Positions 51,742 to 59,765 of a stretch of 64,000 nucleotides of DNA are shown one piece after another. Position numbers and translations under genes: made by a program. Origin of the DNA: Methanoculleus chikugoensis (lineage in GTDB: Archaea; Halobacteriota; Methanomicrobia; Methanomicrobiales; Methanoculleaceae); assembly GCF_019669965.1 (NCBI RefSeq), contig NZ_AP019781.1:1426001-1490000 (forward strand), read 5' to 3'. The number at the start of each line of letters is the position of its first letter. Within the stretch, counting starts at the first letter, position 1. Below the pieces are notes generated by a model. The model searched no databases. It had not been told where the DNA came from and worked only from the letters and a program-made list of their open reading frames with translations.

Positions 51742-51927
51742 CTGATTCACTCCTGATGATGTTGGTCGATCTTGGCGTCAAGATACACCTGAACATTTCG
51801 TACATATTGTAACTTCAGCCTCTTTACTGCAGCTCTTTCGTCTTGAACCATACCCCGTGACCGGCCTGAGCGAAGATGGATACGGAGTAAAAAACGCGAA
51901 TGGTTATCCGTTGATCCATCACAGAAG

Positions 51928-52110
51928 ATGGGTATGCGGAACCAGGTAATCTGGGGGATTGCCCTGACCGCCATCGGCGCGGCGATCGCAATCATCGCGG
52001 TCCTGGGGCTCCCGTTCCTCCTCATCTACAGCATCCCGCTCATCGTGATCGGCCTCGCGCTGATCGTATGGCGGGGGCGCGAGGAGACCATCGAAGCGAT
52101 CAAGGAGTGA
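51928..52110 (+). CDS. Small membrane protein
   Basis: A 60-residue protein with two hydrophobic segments (about 8-28 and 30-48) and a charged C-terminus (WRGREETIEAIKE). I cannot assign it to a family. It is seven bases before the YbjQ gene and likely in its operon. Two ATGs two codons apart are both possible starts. Confidence 0.6.
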   Translation: MGMRNQVIWGIALTAIGAAIAIIAVLGLPFLLIYSIPLIVIGLALIVWRGREETIEAIKE

Positions 52111-52117
52111 ACGAAGC

Positions 52118-52441
52118 ATGATACTGACGACGACTGCAGAGGTGCCGGGCTACGCTGTGGGAGAGATCCTCGGCGTGGTCTTCGGCAACACCGTACGGAC
52201 GAAGAATATAGGGAAGGATATCACTGCGGGCTTAAAAAGCCTCGTCGGCGGCGAGCTCCAGGAATACACCGATATGCTCTCCGACGCCCGGACGGAGTCA
52301 TACAACCGGATGGTCAATTCCGCGCGCGATCTCGGGGCCGACGCGGTGGTGAACATCCGGTTCACGACGTCGCAGACGATGACGACGGCGGCGGAACTCC
52401 TCGCCTACGGGACGGCGGTGAAACTCGTTCCGAGGAAGTAA
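52118..52441 (+). CDS. YbjQ family heavy-metal-binding-type protein
   Basis: A 107-residue YbjQ/UPF0145 protein. MILTTTAEVPGYAVGEILGV, GLKSLVGGELQEYTDMLSDA and DLGADAVVNIRF are the family core; known members form pentamers of unresolved function. It follows a small membrane protein with a seven-base gap, a common arrangement for YbjQ. Confidence 0.88.
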   Translation: MILTTTAEVPGYAVGEILGVVFGNTVRTKNIGKDITAGLKSLVGGELQEYTDMLSDARTESYNRMVNSARDLGADAVVNIRFTTSQTMTTAAELLAYGTAVKLVPRK

Positions 52442-53125
52442 GGGTGGTTGACAGCAGGGGTTCCTGCTTTTCTTTTTAGCTGGGATTTACAGCACGAACT
52501 TGCGGCCGTGCGTACGCCCCTGCAAGAAGGGGAGAAGCACGAAGCGCGGATGGGATGGGGGCTACAGCCAGGGGTTTACATGGTAGAGACAGGGGGGGGG
52601 GGGGGGGGAACCCCCTCCCCGTCGGCCCCACCCCCAGTGGCGATACCCCCACGGTCCACTGCATGGGAGATGCTGAAGAAGAGCCGTATACGGATTTCCA
52701 TCGGCTATCGTCACGCACTGCCCCCGCCCCTCGGGGCGGGGGAGGAGGCCGAAGGCCGGGCGGGGTGGGGGCACAGGTATAGCCTTCTGGGGTAGAGACA
52801 GGGGAGGGGGGATGCTCCCCCTCCCCACCTGACGGTGGTCGAGCTCCGTTCCTCCGGAACGTCGCACCTCGCACCTAACGGTGCTCGAGCTCGCTGCGCT
52901 CGCACTCCCCGCGAGCCGCCACCCCCAATGGCGATATGCGACTGGCCGAAGGGCAGGAGCACGAGCACCTAAGGTGCGCAGCCACCACGGTCCACTGTAC
53001 CGGGCTCTATACTCGCTAGACTGTGTTACCTGATGTCGCAGGCGCGAAAAACGACGCCCTGTAGCGATCTCAGGGTCAACCGCCACAAAACATGAGCCCA
53101 GGGGGAAGCGAACCCCCGGGCTCGC
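52442..53125. repeat. Cluster of GC-rich interspersed repeats at 52.5-53.0 kb
   Basis: At least two repeat copies lie here. One ends at the 23-base segment 52638-52660, matching (inverted) the left end of the 26.1 kb copy. A second lies between TATCGTCACG (52706-52715) and TGGCGATA (52929-52936) and contains GGGGTAGAGACAGGGGAGGG and CCTGACGGTGG blocks. A run of 17 G residues occupies 52592-52608. No protein-coding signal is seen. Confidence 0.72.
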
Positions 53126-54760
53126 TCACTCTCCGATCTTCTTCACCTTCCGCACCCGCACCGCGACCCCGCGCTTCGACCGGAGCATCTCGTCCGCGCC
53201 CATCATCGCCCGGCCGGTGGCGATCGCGAGCGGGCCCTCGACCAGCACCTCGTCGCCCTCCCGAATCCGGGGGTCGCAGTCCGTGATCCCCGGCGCGAGG
53301 ACATCGCCCTGCGGCACGAACTCGTCTATCCTGACCCGGTAACCCTCCGGGATCAGGTCCCATCCCGCAAACGTCGGGCGGAAGAGCCCGGTCCCGGGAT
53401 CGATGCTGAAGAGCTGCTGCTTCCCACGCAGAACCGCCATCTGCATGCTCCTCCCCCGGATCTGGAGGCCTCTGGTGTTGATATCGGTCGCAAACTGCCA
53501 GGAAACCGTGCCGCGGATGGTGTCGGTCTGCATCCGCCGCTCGCCTTCGAGGGCGTCGTTCAAGGCCCGGAGCGAGGCGGGCGCCGTAGGGTGCCCCTGA
53601 GAGGTCACCTCGAGGTCGATCCCGCAGGCTTCCGCCGCCATCTCGGCAACCGTGAGCGCGCCGCCGTCGAGGTGGGCGATCACCCGCCGGTAGGGGTGCG
53701 CGGCGAAGTAGCGGGCGAGGATATCGGCGATGAACGCGCACTCCTCACGGTCCCAGTAACCGGTCACCGGCACGTCGTAGTGACCCGCCGGGTAGATCCG
53801 CTCGAGTTCTCTCGGGACGAGACCGAGGGGCGAGGTGACGATCAGTTCGTGCGCCCTTCGGTCCACGACATTCATGAAGAGTTTGTGGCTCCGGGAGAGC
53901 GAGTAGGGCTTCCTCGCCGAGCAGGGGAGGAGAACCGCGACGTCCGTTCTGGTCGGGACGAACCGCTCGATCACCCGGTCGGCGAACCGCCGGACTTCCG
54001 CCCGGTTCTGCGATTCAGAGGTGTTTGCCCGCATCGGCACCGCCCGCGCCACCGGGAGGGAACGCTCCATGAGTTTGTAGTTGCGGTCGAGGAACCGGAG
54101 GATGCCGACCTGTGCGGCATCCGTGCGGCACCGGACCTCCATCAGTTCCCGGAGCCTGCCCGCCTCGACGTAGTGCCGCACGAGGGCAATCTCGCGGTCG
54201 AGCGCAAGGCGGTTGTGCCACGCGAGGTCGCCCTCCCGGCAGCCCTCGCACCCGCAGACCCCGGTCTCCATCAGTGAAGCGGGGAACTCGCCTTCGGGGA
54301 GGCAGAACTTCTTCTGCGCAGACGCGAGGTCGACCCCCCGGTAGTCGAAGAGGTCGAAGCCCGAGTAGATGAGGAGGCAGGCGGTCGAGGGGAGCGCCGC
54401 AGCCGGGGCGTACCACGCAGTATCCGGCGGGATCTTCTCTTTTAAGGCAACAAGCCATCCCGCATAATTCCGGGGGTTCTTCCCTGCCGTATGCCAGTTC
54501 GCGACCATGACGCAGTCCCCGGACTCCGCCGAGGCGGCGAGCGGGTGGACGGCCACCGGCTGCCCCTCGCCGGGACAAAAGTAGTTCTCCACGAACGCCG
54601 GGTCGATGGAGAGCGGGACGTTCGAGAGAGCCCGGTCGCGGAGCGTGGGGAAGAGGACGTCCGTATCGAGGGCGGCCGGGAGGGATACGCTCGCCTCTTC
54701 GTGCTCGTAGAACCCTATCCGGGCGAGGCCGTCGCGTTTTTGCGCCTCATACCTGCTCAT
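53126..54760 (-). CDS. arcS: Archaeosine synthase ArcS
   Basis: A 544-residue protein. The N-terminal part is related to TGT ([27 protein letters not shown]). The diagnostic [17 protein letters not shown] and [10 protein letters not shown] motifs belong to ArcS, which converts preQ0 at position 15 of tRNA to archaeosine. A PUA domain closes the protein ([20 protein letters not shown]). The start ATG 54760 is preceded by GGAGGTGC. It overlaps the tgtA end by 14 bases, so the two steps are coupled. Confidence 0.9.
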   Translation of the reverse strand: MSRYEAQKRDGLARIGFYEHEEASVSLPAALDTDVLFPTLRDRALSNVPLSIDPAFVENYFCPGEGQPVAVHPLAASAESGDCVMVANWHTAGKNPRNYAGWLVALKEKIPPDTAWYAPAAALPSTACLLIYSGFDLFDYRGVDLASAQKKFCLPEGEFPASLMETGVCGCEGCREGDLAWHNRLALDREIALVRHYVEAGRLRELMEVRCRTDAAQVGILRFLDRNYKLMERSLPVARAVPMRANTSESQNRAEVRRFADRVIERFVPTRTDVAVLLPCSARKPYSLSRSHKLFMNVVDRRAHELIVTSPLGLVPRELERIYPAGHYDVPVTGYWDREECAFIADILARYFAAHPYRRVIAHLDGGALTVAEMAAEACGIDLEVTSQGHPTAPASLRALNDALEGERRMQTDTIRGTVSWQFATDINTRGLQIRGRSMQMAVLRGKQQLFSIDPGTGLFRPTFAGWDLIPEGYRVRIDEFVPQGDVLAPGITDCDPRIREGDEVLVEGPLAIATGRAMMGADEMLRSKRGVAVRVRKVKKIGE

Positions 54761-56198
54761 GGAGCACCTCCGCACCCGGAACCTCTTCGAGGACGAGGCT
54801 CGCCCACTCCTCGCCGCACCGGACGGCAAACCGGCTCTCCGGGTGCGCCTCCATCAGCGCCCGGATACCTACGCACCCCGACCTGACCATATCGTCGTCC
54901 CATTCCGGGACCTCGCTCTGGCCTACCGGGAAGGTCTCCGCGAGTTCCACCGGGTAGGGGCCGAAGGGTGGTTTGAAGTTCAGGAGGGTGTCGAACCCGG
55001 GCGCACCCTGCCCGTCGAACGAGATGAGCACCTGCTCGCCGAGGGGGATGCGGGGGATGACCTCGTGGAATCGGAGCACCTCCGTTCTCCGGCAGGTCTC
55101 CGAACCCCGGTAGAAGAACCGCCGCTTGGAGACGGGATCGTCGCGTTCGAGTTCCGCAGTGCGGGCGAGGAGTTCACGGTAGCCGTCGAGCAGGCGCGGG
55201 TGGCTCCGGCACCGCTCGTCGACCAGTTCCCAGAGCGTCCCGTCCTGGATCGCCTGCCGGATACGGGCGATCTCCGCGAGGGTGACGTGCAGGTTGTGGA
55301 GGGCGAGCAGCCGCTCCCGATCGTCGGACTTCCGGAGCTCGTCGGCGGTCATCGAGCGGCAGACCCGGCAGGCGCACGGGAGTTCTGCGAGTTCGTCGAT
55401 CTTGAAACTCCCGTGCGGGGTGATGTAGCGTCCTTCCCGCGCGAAGAGGGCGTATGCGGCCGAGTCGAAGAGGTCGCAGCCCATCGCGACGGCGAGGGCG
55501 AACATCGACGGGTGGCCTGCGCCGAAGAGGTGAACGACAGTCGCCGGTGAGAGGCCGCGTTTCGCCGCGAGGACGACCTGCACGAGTTCTTTGTAGCGGT
55601 AACTCTCCATCAGCGGCACCACGGCCCCGACGGGAGCGAAGGTGAAGCCGAGGTCCCGGACGGCCCGGCCCGCCTCCTCGCGGAGGTCGGTGAAGATGCC
55701 GCCCTGCACCGGCCCGGCAAGGTTCGCGTCGGGGAAGAGGGCCTGTGCCTCCCGGATCCGCTCCATCGTGATCCCGAGTTCTCGTGCCGCCCTCTCCCTC
55801 CCCGCGTCCGGCGGGGTGGGGATGTCCAGGGGGACGACGATATCGCTTCCTATCGCCTGCTGGAACTCGAGCGTCTCCTGGTTGCTCACCTCGACCTCCC
55901 CGTAGACGGAGAGCTGGAACGAGCCCGAGTCGGTCATGATGACGCCGTCGAAGTCGAGGACGCCGTGAAGCCCTTCCGCGAGCGCCCGGTCGCGGTACTC
56001 CGTGCTCCGCCTGAAGATGTAGGCGTTCGTGATCAGCGCTTCGACGCCCATCTCCCGCATCTCGCGGGGGGTGACCAGGGGGAGGTGGGGATTGACGACG
56101 GGGAGGAGCGCGGGCGTCCGGACCGTTTTATCGTTCACCCTGAGTTTGCCGACCCTTCCCGCGATATCTTTGTGTATGACTTCAAACGTAATTGCCAT
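54747..56198 (-). CDS. tgtA: tRNA-guanine(15) transglycosylase TgtA
   Basis: A 483-residue archaeal TGT that swaps G15 for preQ0. The catalytic domain shows [21 protein letters not shown] and [56 protein letters not shown] is present in parts, and zinc ligands appear in CRVCRS and the later HNLH. The start ATG 56198 ([11 protein letters not shown]) is selected; a longer frame enters leader DNA. No PUA domain is visible; that function lies in the ArcS partner. Confidence 0.92.
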   Translation of the reverse strand: MAITFEVIHKDIAGRVGKLRVNDKTVRTPALLPVVNPHLPLVTPREMREMGVEALITNAYIFRRSTEYRDRALAEGLHGVLDFDGVIMTDSGSFQLSVYGEVEVSNQETLEFQQAIGSDIVVPLDIPTPPDAGRERAARELGITMERIREAQALFPDANLAGPVQGGIFTDLREEAGRAVRDLGFTFAPVGAVVPLMESYRYKELVQVVLAAKRGLSPATVVHLFGAGHPSMFALAVAMGCDLFDSAAYALFAREGRYITPHGSFKIDELAELPCACRVCRSMTADELRKSDDRERLLALHNLHVTLAEIARIRQAIQDGTLWELVDERCRSHPRLLDGYRELLARTAELERDDPVSKRRFFYRGSETCRRTEVLRFHEVIPRIPLGEQVLISFDGQGAPGFDTLLNFKPPFGPYPVELAETFPVGQSEVPEWDDDMVRSGCVGIRALMEAHPESRFAVRCGEEWASLVLEEVPGAEVLHEQV

Positions 56199-56203
56199 TC
56201 GGG

Positions 56204-56770
56204 TTAAACCGCCTTTTCTTCGAATATCTGCCCCTCGAACGTCTGCACGGCGACATCGGCGCGCTTCCAGCACCCGGGCGGGAGCCCGGCCTTGACGCAG
56301 GTCTGGTCGAGGAACTCTCTGCTGCTCCAGCCGTACTCGGTCGGGACCTGCGGGAGGAGGAGACCTCCTCTCCCGAGGCCGCTGACGATCAGGCCGTGCT
56401 TCCCGACCTCGACATGGTCGGGGCGCTCCTGTGGCGGGCAGTCGAGCGTCCGGGGAAGCGTGAGCACCGTCACCTCGAGATCGAGGTCGTCGAGTTCCGA
56501 CCGCGATACCGGGGGAAACCGGGGATCCTCGAGAGCCGCCGATGCTGCCGCCTCGACGATCGCGTCACCGAGCGGTTTTACCGGGTAGGGGAGGCCAATG
56601 CATCCTCGGAGTTGTCCCTGCCGCTTGATCGTGACGAAGACGCCGCGCTTATCCCTGAAGACCTCAGGGGGATCGGGCAGCACCATCCGTTCGCCGTCGA
56701 CGGCGTTCTCGATGGCGCTCCGTGCCAGTCGAACTGCCGTTCTGCCTTCTTCCGGGGTCAGCATTTCCAT
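56204..56770 (-). CDS. AMMECR1 family protein
   Basis: A 188-residue AMMECR1 homologue. The hallmark is [20 protein letters not shown] (LRGCIG at about residue 54) with a FVTIKRQGQ strand, [20 protein letters not shown] and [20 protein letters not shown]. Its reaction is unknown, but archaeal versions neighbour tRNA or radical enzymes. The start ATG 56770 is nearly leaderless, with a TATA-like element about 25 bases upstream. It lies just upstream of tgtA (five-base gap). Confidence 0.88.
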   Translation of the reverse strand: MEMLTPEEGRTAVRLARSAIENAVDGERMVLPDPPEVFRDKRGVFVTIKRQGQLRGCIGLPYPVKPLGDAIVEAAASAALEDPRFPPVSRSELDDLDLEVTVLTLPRTLDCPPQERPDHVEVGKHGLIVSGLGRGGLLLPQVPTEYGWSSREFLDQTCVKAGLPPGCWKRADVAVQTFEGQIFEEKAV

Positions 56771-56799
56771 CAAAATGGGTTGTATGATATTGAATACTT

Positions 56800-57360
56800 T
56801 TAGTCTTTCTCGGGAGAAGAGGAAGCGGGAGCACCGGGCGAAGTGGTGATGGAGCAGGGCGCGTTGCCCTCGGGCCGCACCAGAACGGTCAGGGTCTCGC
56901 CCGCAGGAATCGGCCGGTCGAGGCACAGGCGGATCGTGCACTCTTCCCCGGCACCGAGGAGGTTGTCGCCCCCGGACGTTGCCGCCGACCACGTCCCCGG
57001 TTGCGGGAGGACGTCTCCGGACGGGGCGAGGATCTCGAGGTAGGTCCCTGCCATGACCGTCACGGTGGCCCGGGCAAGGTCGACCGGATCGCCTTTTCCG
57101 GTATGGGCGATGCGGACGGCGACGGTATCGACGTAGATCCCGGAGAGCCCCGGAACCGACGAGGAGCCGGTGACCTCCCCGACCGGTTCGAGACACGGTT
57201 CGCCTGCGGTGCAGACGGGGTATATATCCGAATCAGGCGTTGAGCCGCTGTTCATGCCGTTCGCCCCGAACGAGACGAGCGAGAAGAGTGTGGTGACCGC
57301 GACGAATGCCGCAAAGATTGCCGCAAGCTCCAGGTGTGTGTGAACTTCGCTTCCCCCCAT
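56800..57360 (-). CDS. Archaellin/type IV pilin-like exported protein
   Basis: A 186-residue protein with an N-terminal hydrophobic helix LELAAIFAAFVAVTTLFSLV resembling archaellin N-termini, although the usual basic residue and glycine before the cleavage point are absent. The mature part has beta-rich stretches with archaellin-like VAVRIAHTGKGDPVDLARAT. The ending is Ser/Pro-rich. TATA TTTTTATAC at about 57392-57400 gives a short leader before ATG 57360. A pilin or membrane-anchored surface protein is equally possible. No archaellum genes are adjacent. Confidence 0.6.
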   Translation of the reverse strand: MGGSEVHTHLELAAIFAAFVAVTTLFSLVSFGANGMNSGSTPDSDIYPVCTAGEPCLEPVGEVTGSSSVPGLSGIYVDTVAVRIAHTGKGDPVDLARATVTVMAGTYLEILAPSGDVLPQPGTWSAATSGGDNLLGAGEECTIRLCLDRPIPAGETLTVLVRPEGNAPCSITTSPGAPASSSPEKD

Positions 57361-57498
57361 GGTAACGCCAATGGTAAGACCCTGGAACGGGTATAAAAAT
57401 TTATCTCTGTCTCTGGTATGCGCGGCCGATCCTGAAACGCCCATGGATTGGTTCTATTTCCGGCGGTTGGGGGTGAACCCGGGCGGAGCACCCGCACG

Positions 57499-57508
57499 GG
57501 TATATATT
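57499..57508 (+). promoter_or_regulatory. TATA box of the RNase P RNA gene
   Basis: GGTATATATT precedes the RNA by about 25 bases and is a good archaeal TATA box. It fits transcription starting near 57528. Confidence 0.65.
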
Positions 57509-57527
57509 CCCGGGTGAAATAATGTAT

Positions 57528-57875
57528 GGGAGAGGGAGAGTGCGGCCGACGGTGGCATATGTTTGTGCCGCTGAGGAAAGTCCTCCCACCGGCCAGACAC
57601 GCAGCCGCATGCAAGTGCGGGTGGCGAGAGTCACGGCAATGACACAGAAACGACACGGCCCGCCGTCAGTGATGAAACGATCGAGCCCCCGTCCGGGGGC
57701 GAGCGGCGCGGGTTTCCGCGCAACTCGTTGAACGTAGCGGCGGGAAACGATGAAACGGTGAATCCCTGCGGGTGCAAGCCAGAATCGGGCATATGGATCG
57801 TCTGGTATCCGCTCAGGTATGGCGCGTAGCTGAATGCCGCACAGAACAGAAGGAGGCTTACTCCTCCCACTCTTC
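57528..57875 (+). ncRNA. rnpB: RNase P RNA
   Basis: The signature CR-I block CTGAGGAAAGTCCTCCC lies at about 57571-57587, and the later ACAGAAACGACACGGCCC, GGTGAATCCCTGCGGGTGCA and GAAGGAGGCTTACTCCTCCC fit the archaeal RNA. The 5' end GGGAGAGGGAGAG can pair with CTCCTCCCACTCTT at the 3' end to form P1. The catalytic RNA cleaves 5' leaders from pre-tRNAs. The ends are estimated from the TATA box and the P1 helix, within several bases. The gene is convergent with the hypothetical gene at 57.9 kb. Confidence 0.9.
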
Positions 57876-57914
57876 ACAATCGCGAGCTCTTTTCGATGAA
57901 ACCGTTATGGAGCC

Positions 57915-58175
57915 TCAGCCGCCCCGCGGTCTCAGGTCAATCTCCTCAAAGGTCACGACGTGCGAATCGAAGACGTCGTCCCGCTCGTTTATGAAGATCT
58001 GGACGAAGATCTCGGCGGGCGCGTTCTCCAGGGATACGACGTCGCCGTGCTCCGCTCTGACCACGAACCCGATGGACTCCAGTCCGCTCCGGACGGCTTC
58101 CCGGGTGTGGTAGGTCGAGAGGATATCCCTGACCTTCGCGAGGACGGCCTGCTGTTCTTCCTCCGTTATGGGCAT
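57915..58175 (-). CDS. Hypothetical 86-residue acidic protein
   Basis: A short soluble protein, MPITEEEQQAVLAKVRDILS followed by a beta-rich ending (EIFVQIFINERDDVFDSHVV). I recognise no family. ATG 58175 lies about 25 bases from a TATA-like TTAATATAC at about 58195-58204 on the minus strand, indicating a leaderless transcript, divergent from the XRE-CBS gene. Confidence 0.65.
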   Translation of the reverse strand: MPITEEEQQAVLAKVRDILSTYHTREAVRSGLESIGFVVRAEHGDVVSLENAPAEIFVQIFINERDDVFDSHVVTFEEIDLRPRGG

Positions 58176-58242
58176 ACTCTCTCATGCGCCCGGGGGTATA
58201 TTAACCTCTTCAGTGCCTACAGGCAAATATATATGTAAAAAA

Positions 58243-58257
58243 ATTACCTATAGTAAT
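58243..58257. promoter_or_regulatory. Operator candidate at the XRE-CBS promoter
   Basis: ATTAC and GTAAT at 58243-58257 form an inverted repeat around CTATA, just before the leaderless start at 58261. The TATA box AAATATATATG lies at 58223-58233. This fits autoregulation by the helix-turn-helix protein itself (inferred). Confidence 0.45.
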
Positions 58258-58260
58258 AAG

Positions 58261-58815
58261 ATGGAGATACCCACCCCGGCGGAACTGCGGGAAAAACGGC
58301 TCCGGATGGGCTTAAAGCAGGCTGATGTAGCCCGTATGGCCGGAATCAGCCAGTCCATGGTCGCGCGGATCGAGGCGGGGAGCGTGGACCCGAGGGTGAG
58401 CACGCTCGCCAAGATCGTGGAAGTCCTGCGCGCAGCGGAGCACTCGGCGGTCACGGCGGCCGACGTGATGCACACCCCCGTGCTCTCCGTCGGCCAGGAC
58501 GAACCCGTCGGCCGCGCCGTCGAGATCATGGGCAAGAACGGTATCTCCCAACTGCCGGTGCTTGAGAACGGGGTGCCCGTCGGGTGTATATCCGAGTCGG
58601 CGATCATGAACGCCATGGAGGAGGGAGGACTCCACCAGACGCACCGGAAACTGGTGCGGGACTATCTGGAGCCCGGGTTCCCGACGGTTCCCCCGACGGC
58701 GCCGATCGATACGGTCGTCCACCTCCTGCACCACAACCACGCGGTCATCGTCATCGAGAAGGGGAAGGTGCGGGGTGTGATCACCAAGCACGACCTGATA
58801 TCGTTGATTACGTGA
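58261..58815 (+). CDS. XRE-type regulator with tandem CBS domains
   Basis: A 184-residue protein. An N-terminal XRE helix-turn-helix (about 8-60; LKQADVARMAGISQSMVARI) precedes two CBS modules (about 72-120 and 130-183; VMHTPVLSVGQDEPVGRAVE, VPPTAPIDTVVHLLHHNHAV). CBS pairs bind AMP, SAM or similar nucleotides, so the regulator probably senses cell energy or SAM status. The leaderless ATG 58261 is clear. Targets are unknown; it is divergent from a hypothetical gene. Confidence 0.88.
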   Translation: MEIPTPAELREKRLRMGLKQADVARMAGISQSMVARIEAGSVDPRVSTLAKIVEVLRAAEHSAVTAADVMHTPVLSVGQDEPVGRAVEIMGKNGISQLPVLENGVPVGCISESAIMNAMEEGGLHQTHRKLVRDYLEPGFPTVPPTAPIDTVVHLLHHNHAVIVIEKGKVRGVITKHDLISLIT

Positions 58816-58824
58816 CACTTGTTT

Positions 58825-58990
58825 CGGTTCTTCGTGGCTTCGCGTGAGATAGTTTACGGGGACAGCGGCGAGGTCTCGCGCGAAAGACGCGAAGAGGAGT
58901 TGCTCATAGCCAAATCGGGTCTTCGCATGAGACTCTGCCGTTGCTTCTATCCTCTACCTCGCGCACCTCACACGAAGGATGTGGAGTCCG
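58825..58990. repeat. Second copy of the CGAAG-type short repeat
   Basis: TTCTTCGTGGCTTCGC at 58828-58843 matches the 49.4 kb repeat in 15 of 16 bases. GTCTCGCGCGAAAGACGCGA and further CTTCGC blocks follow. It occupies the gap between the XRE-CBS gene and tpiA. No gene is seen here. Confidence 0.5.
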
Positions 58991-59020
58991 ATTCGAAAGC
59001 CCTTAACCGTGAAGACCCTT

Positions 59021-59695
59021 CTAGAGCAGTGAGACCAGATCCCGGAGAACCGCTTCGGGGTCGTCGGCCTTGACCACGCTTGAGGCGAGGAGAACGCCGC
59101 ATGTTCCGAGGTCGACGGCGATCTTCACGCACTCGCCCGACTGGATGCCCGCCCCGGTCAGGACGTTCACGTCCGGGTTCACCGCCCGAACGGCGTTGAC
59201 CGACCGCTCGATGATCCCCGGGTCGGCCTTCGAGACCGAGACCCCGCTCCCGATCAGTTCCGGGGGCTCGATTGCCACGTAGTCGGGCCGGAGGGCTGCG
59301 GCGGCGGCGCTCGTTGCGTCGTTGTTCGTGCAGACGACCGACTCGAGGTGGAGCCTCCGGGCAGCCTGGACGCAGGCGTCGATGTCGGCCAGGGTGAGGC
59401 GGCGCTCGGAGTGGTTGATCAGGGTGCCCCGTGCGCCCGCCGACCGGACGGCTTCGGGGAGAATATGGCCGGTATGGGCGCCGGGCGTAATCGCATCGAT
59501 ATGCTGGGCGTAGACCGGTATCGCGTAGTGGTGGCTCATCGGGTGGAGTTCGGTGAAGGCCGGCGCGATGCCGATGACGGCTCCGCTCTCTTTTGCCACG
59601 ATCTCGGCCGCAGCGGCGATCCGGTGAGCGTTGTGGCCCATACCCTCCTGATAGGTCTTGAGATTGACCAGAATGAACGGGGAATCCATATTCAT
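59021..59695 (-). CDS. tpiA: Triosephosphate isomerase (archaeal type)
   Basis: A 224-residue archaeal TIM. The barrel has [10 protein letters not shown], the electrophilic His in INHSERRL, the catalytic Glu in [13 protein letters not shown], and phosphate-gripping [10 protein letters not shown] and [11 protein letters not shown]. It interconverts GAP and DHAP in gluconeogenesis, which would supply the glycogen locus. ATG 59695 or 59689 is the start; a longer frame overlaps the U32 gene and is rejected. Confidence 0.93.
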   Translation of the reverse strand: MNMDSPFILVNLKTYQEGMGHNAHRIAAAAEIVAKESGAVIGIAPAFTELHPMSHHYAIPVYAQHIDAITPGAHTGHILPEAVRSAGARGTLINHSERRLTLADIDACVQAARRLHLESVVCTNNDATSAAAAALRPDYVAIEPPELIGSGVSVSKADPGIIERSVNAVRAVNPDVNVLTGAGIQSGECVKIAVDLGTCGVLLASSVVKADDPEAVLRDLVSLL

Positions 59696-59765
59696 CACGT
59701 CTGCCTGATAGGTTGCTCCACCTGATATTAACTCTGATGCCGGGGGCGGCCGCCGACGACGCCCC

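Noticed and set aside
52448-53000. Several 70-170-codon frames in the repeat cluster at 52.5 kb
   Set aside because: They consist of repeat sequence with Pro/Gly/Arg runs, lack ribosome sites and occur on both strands.
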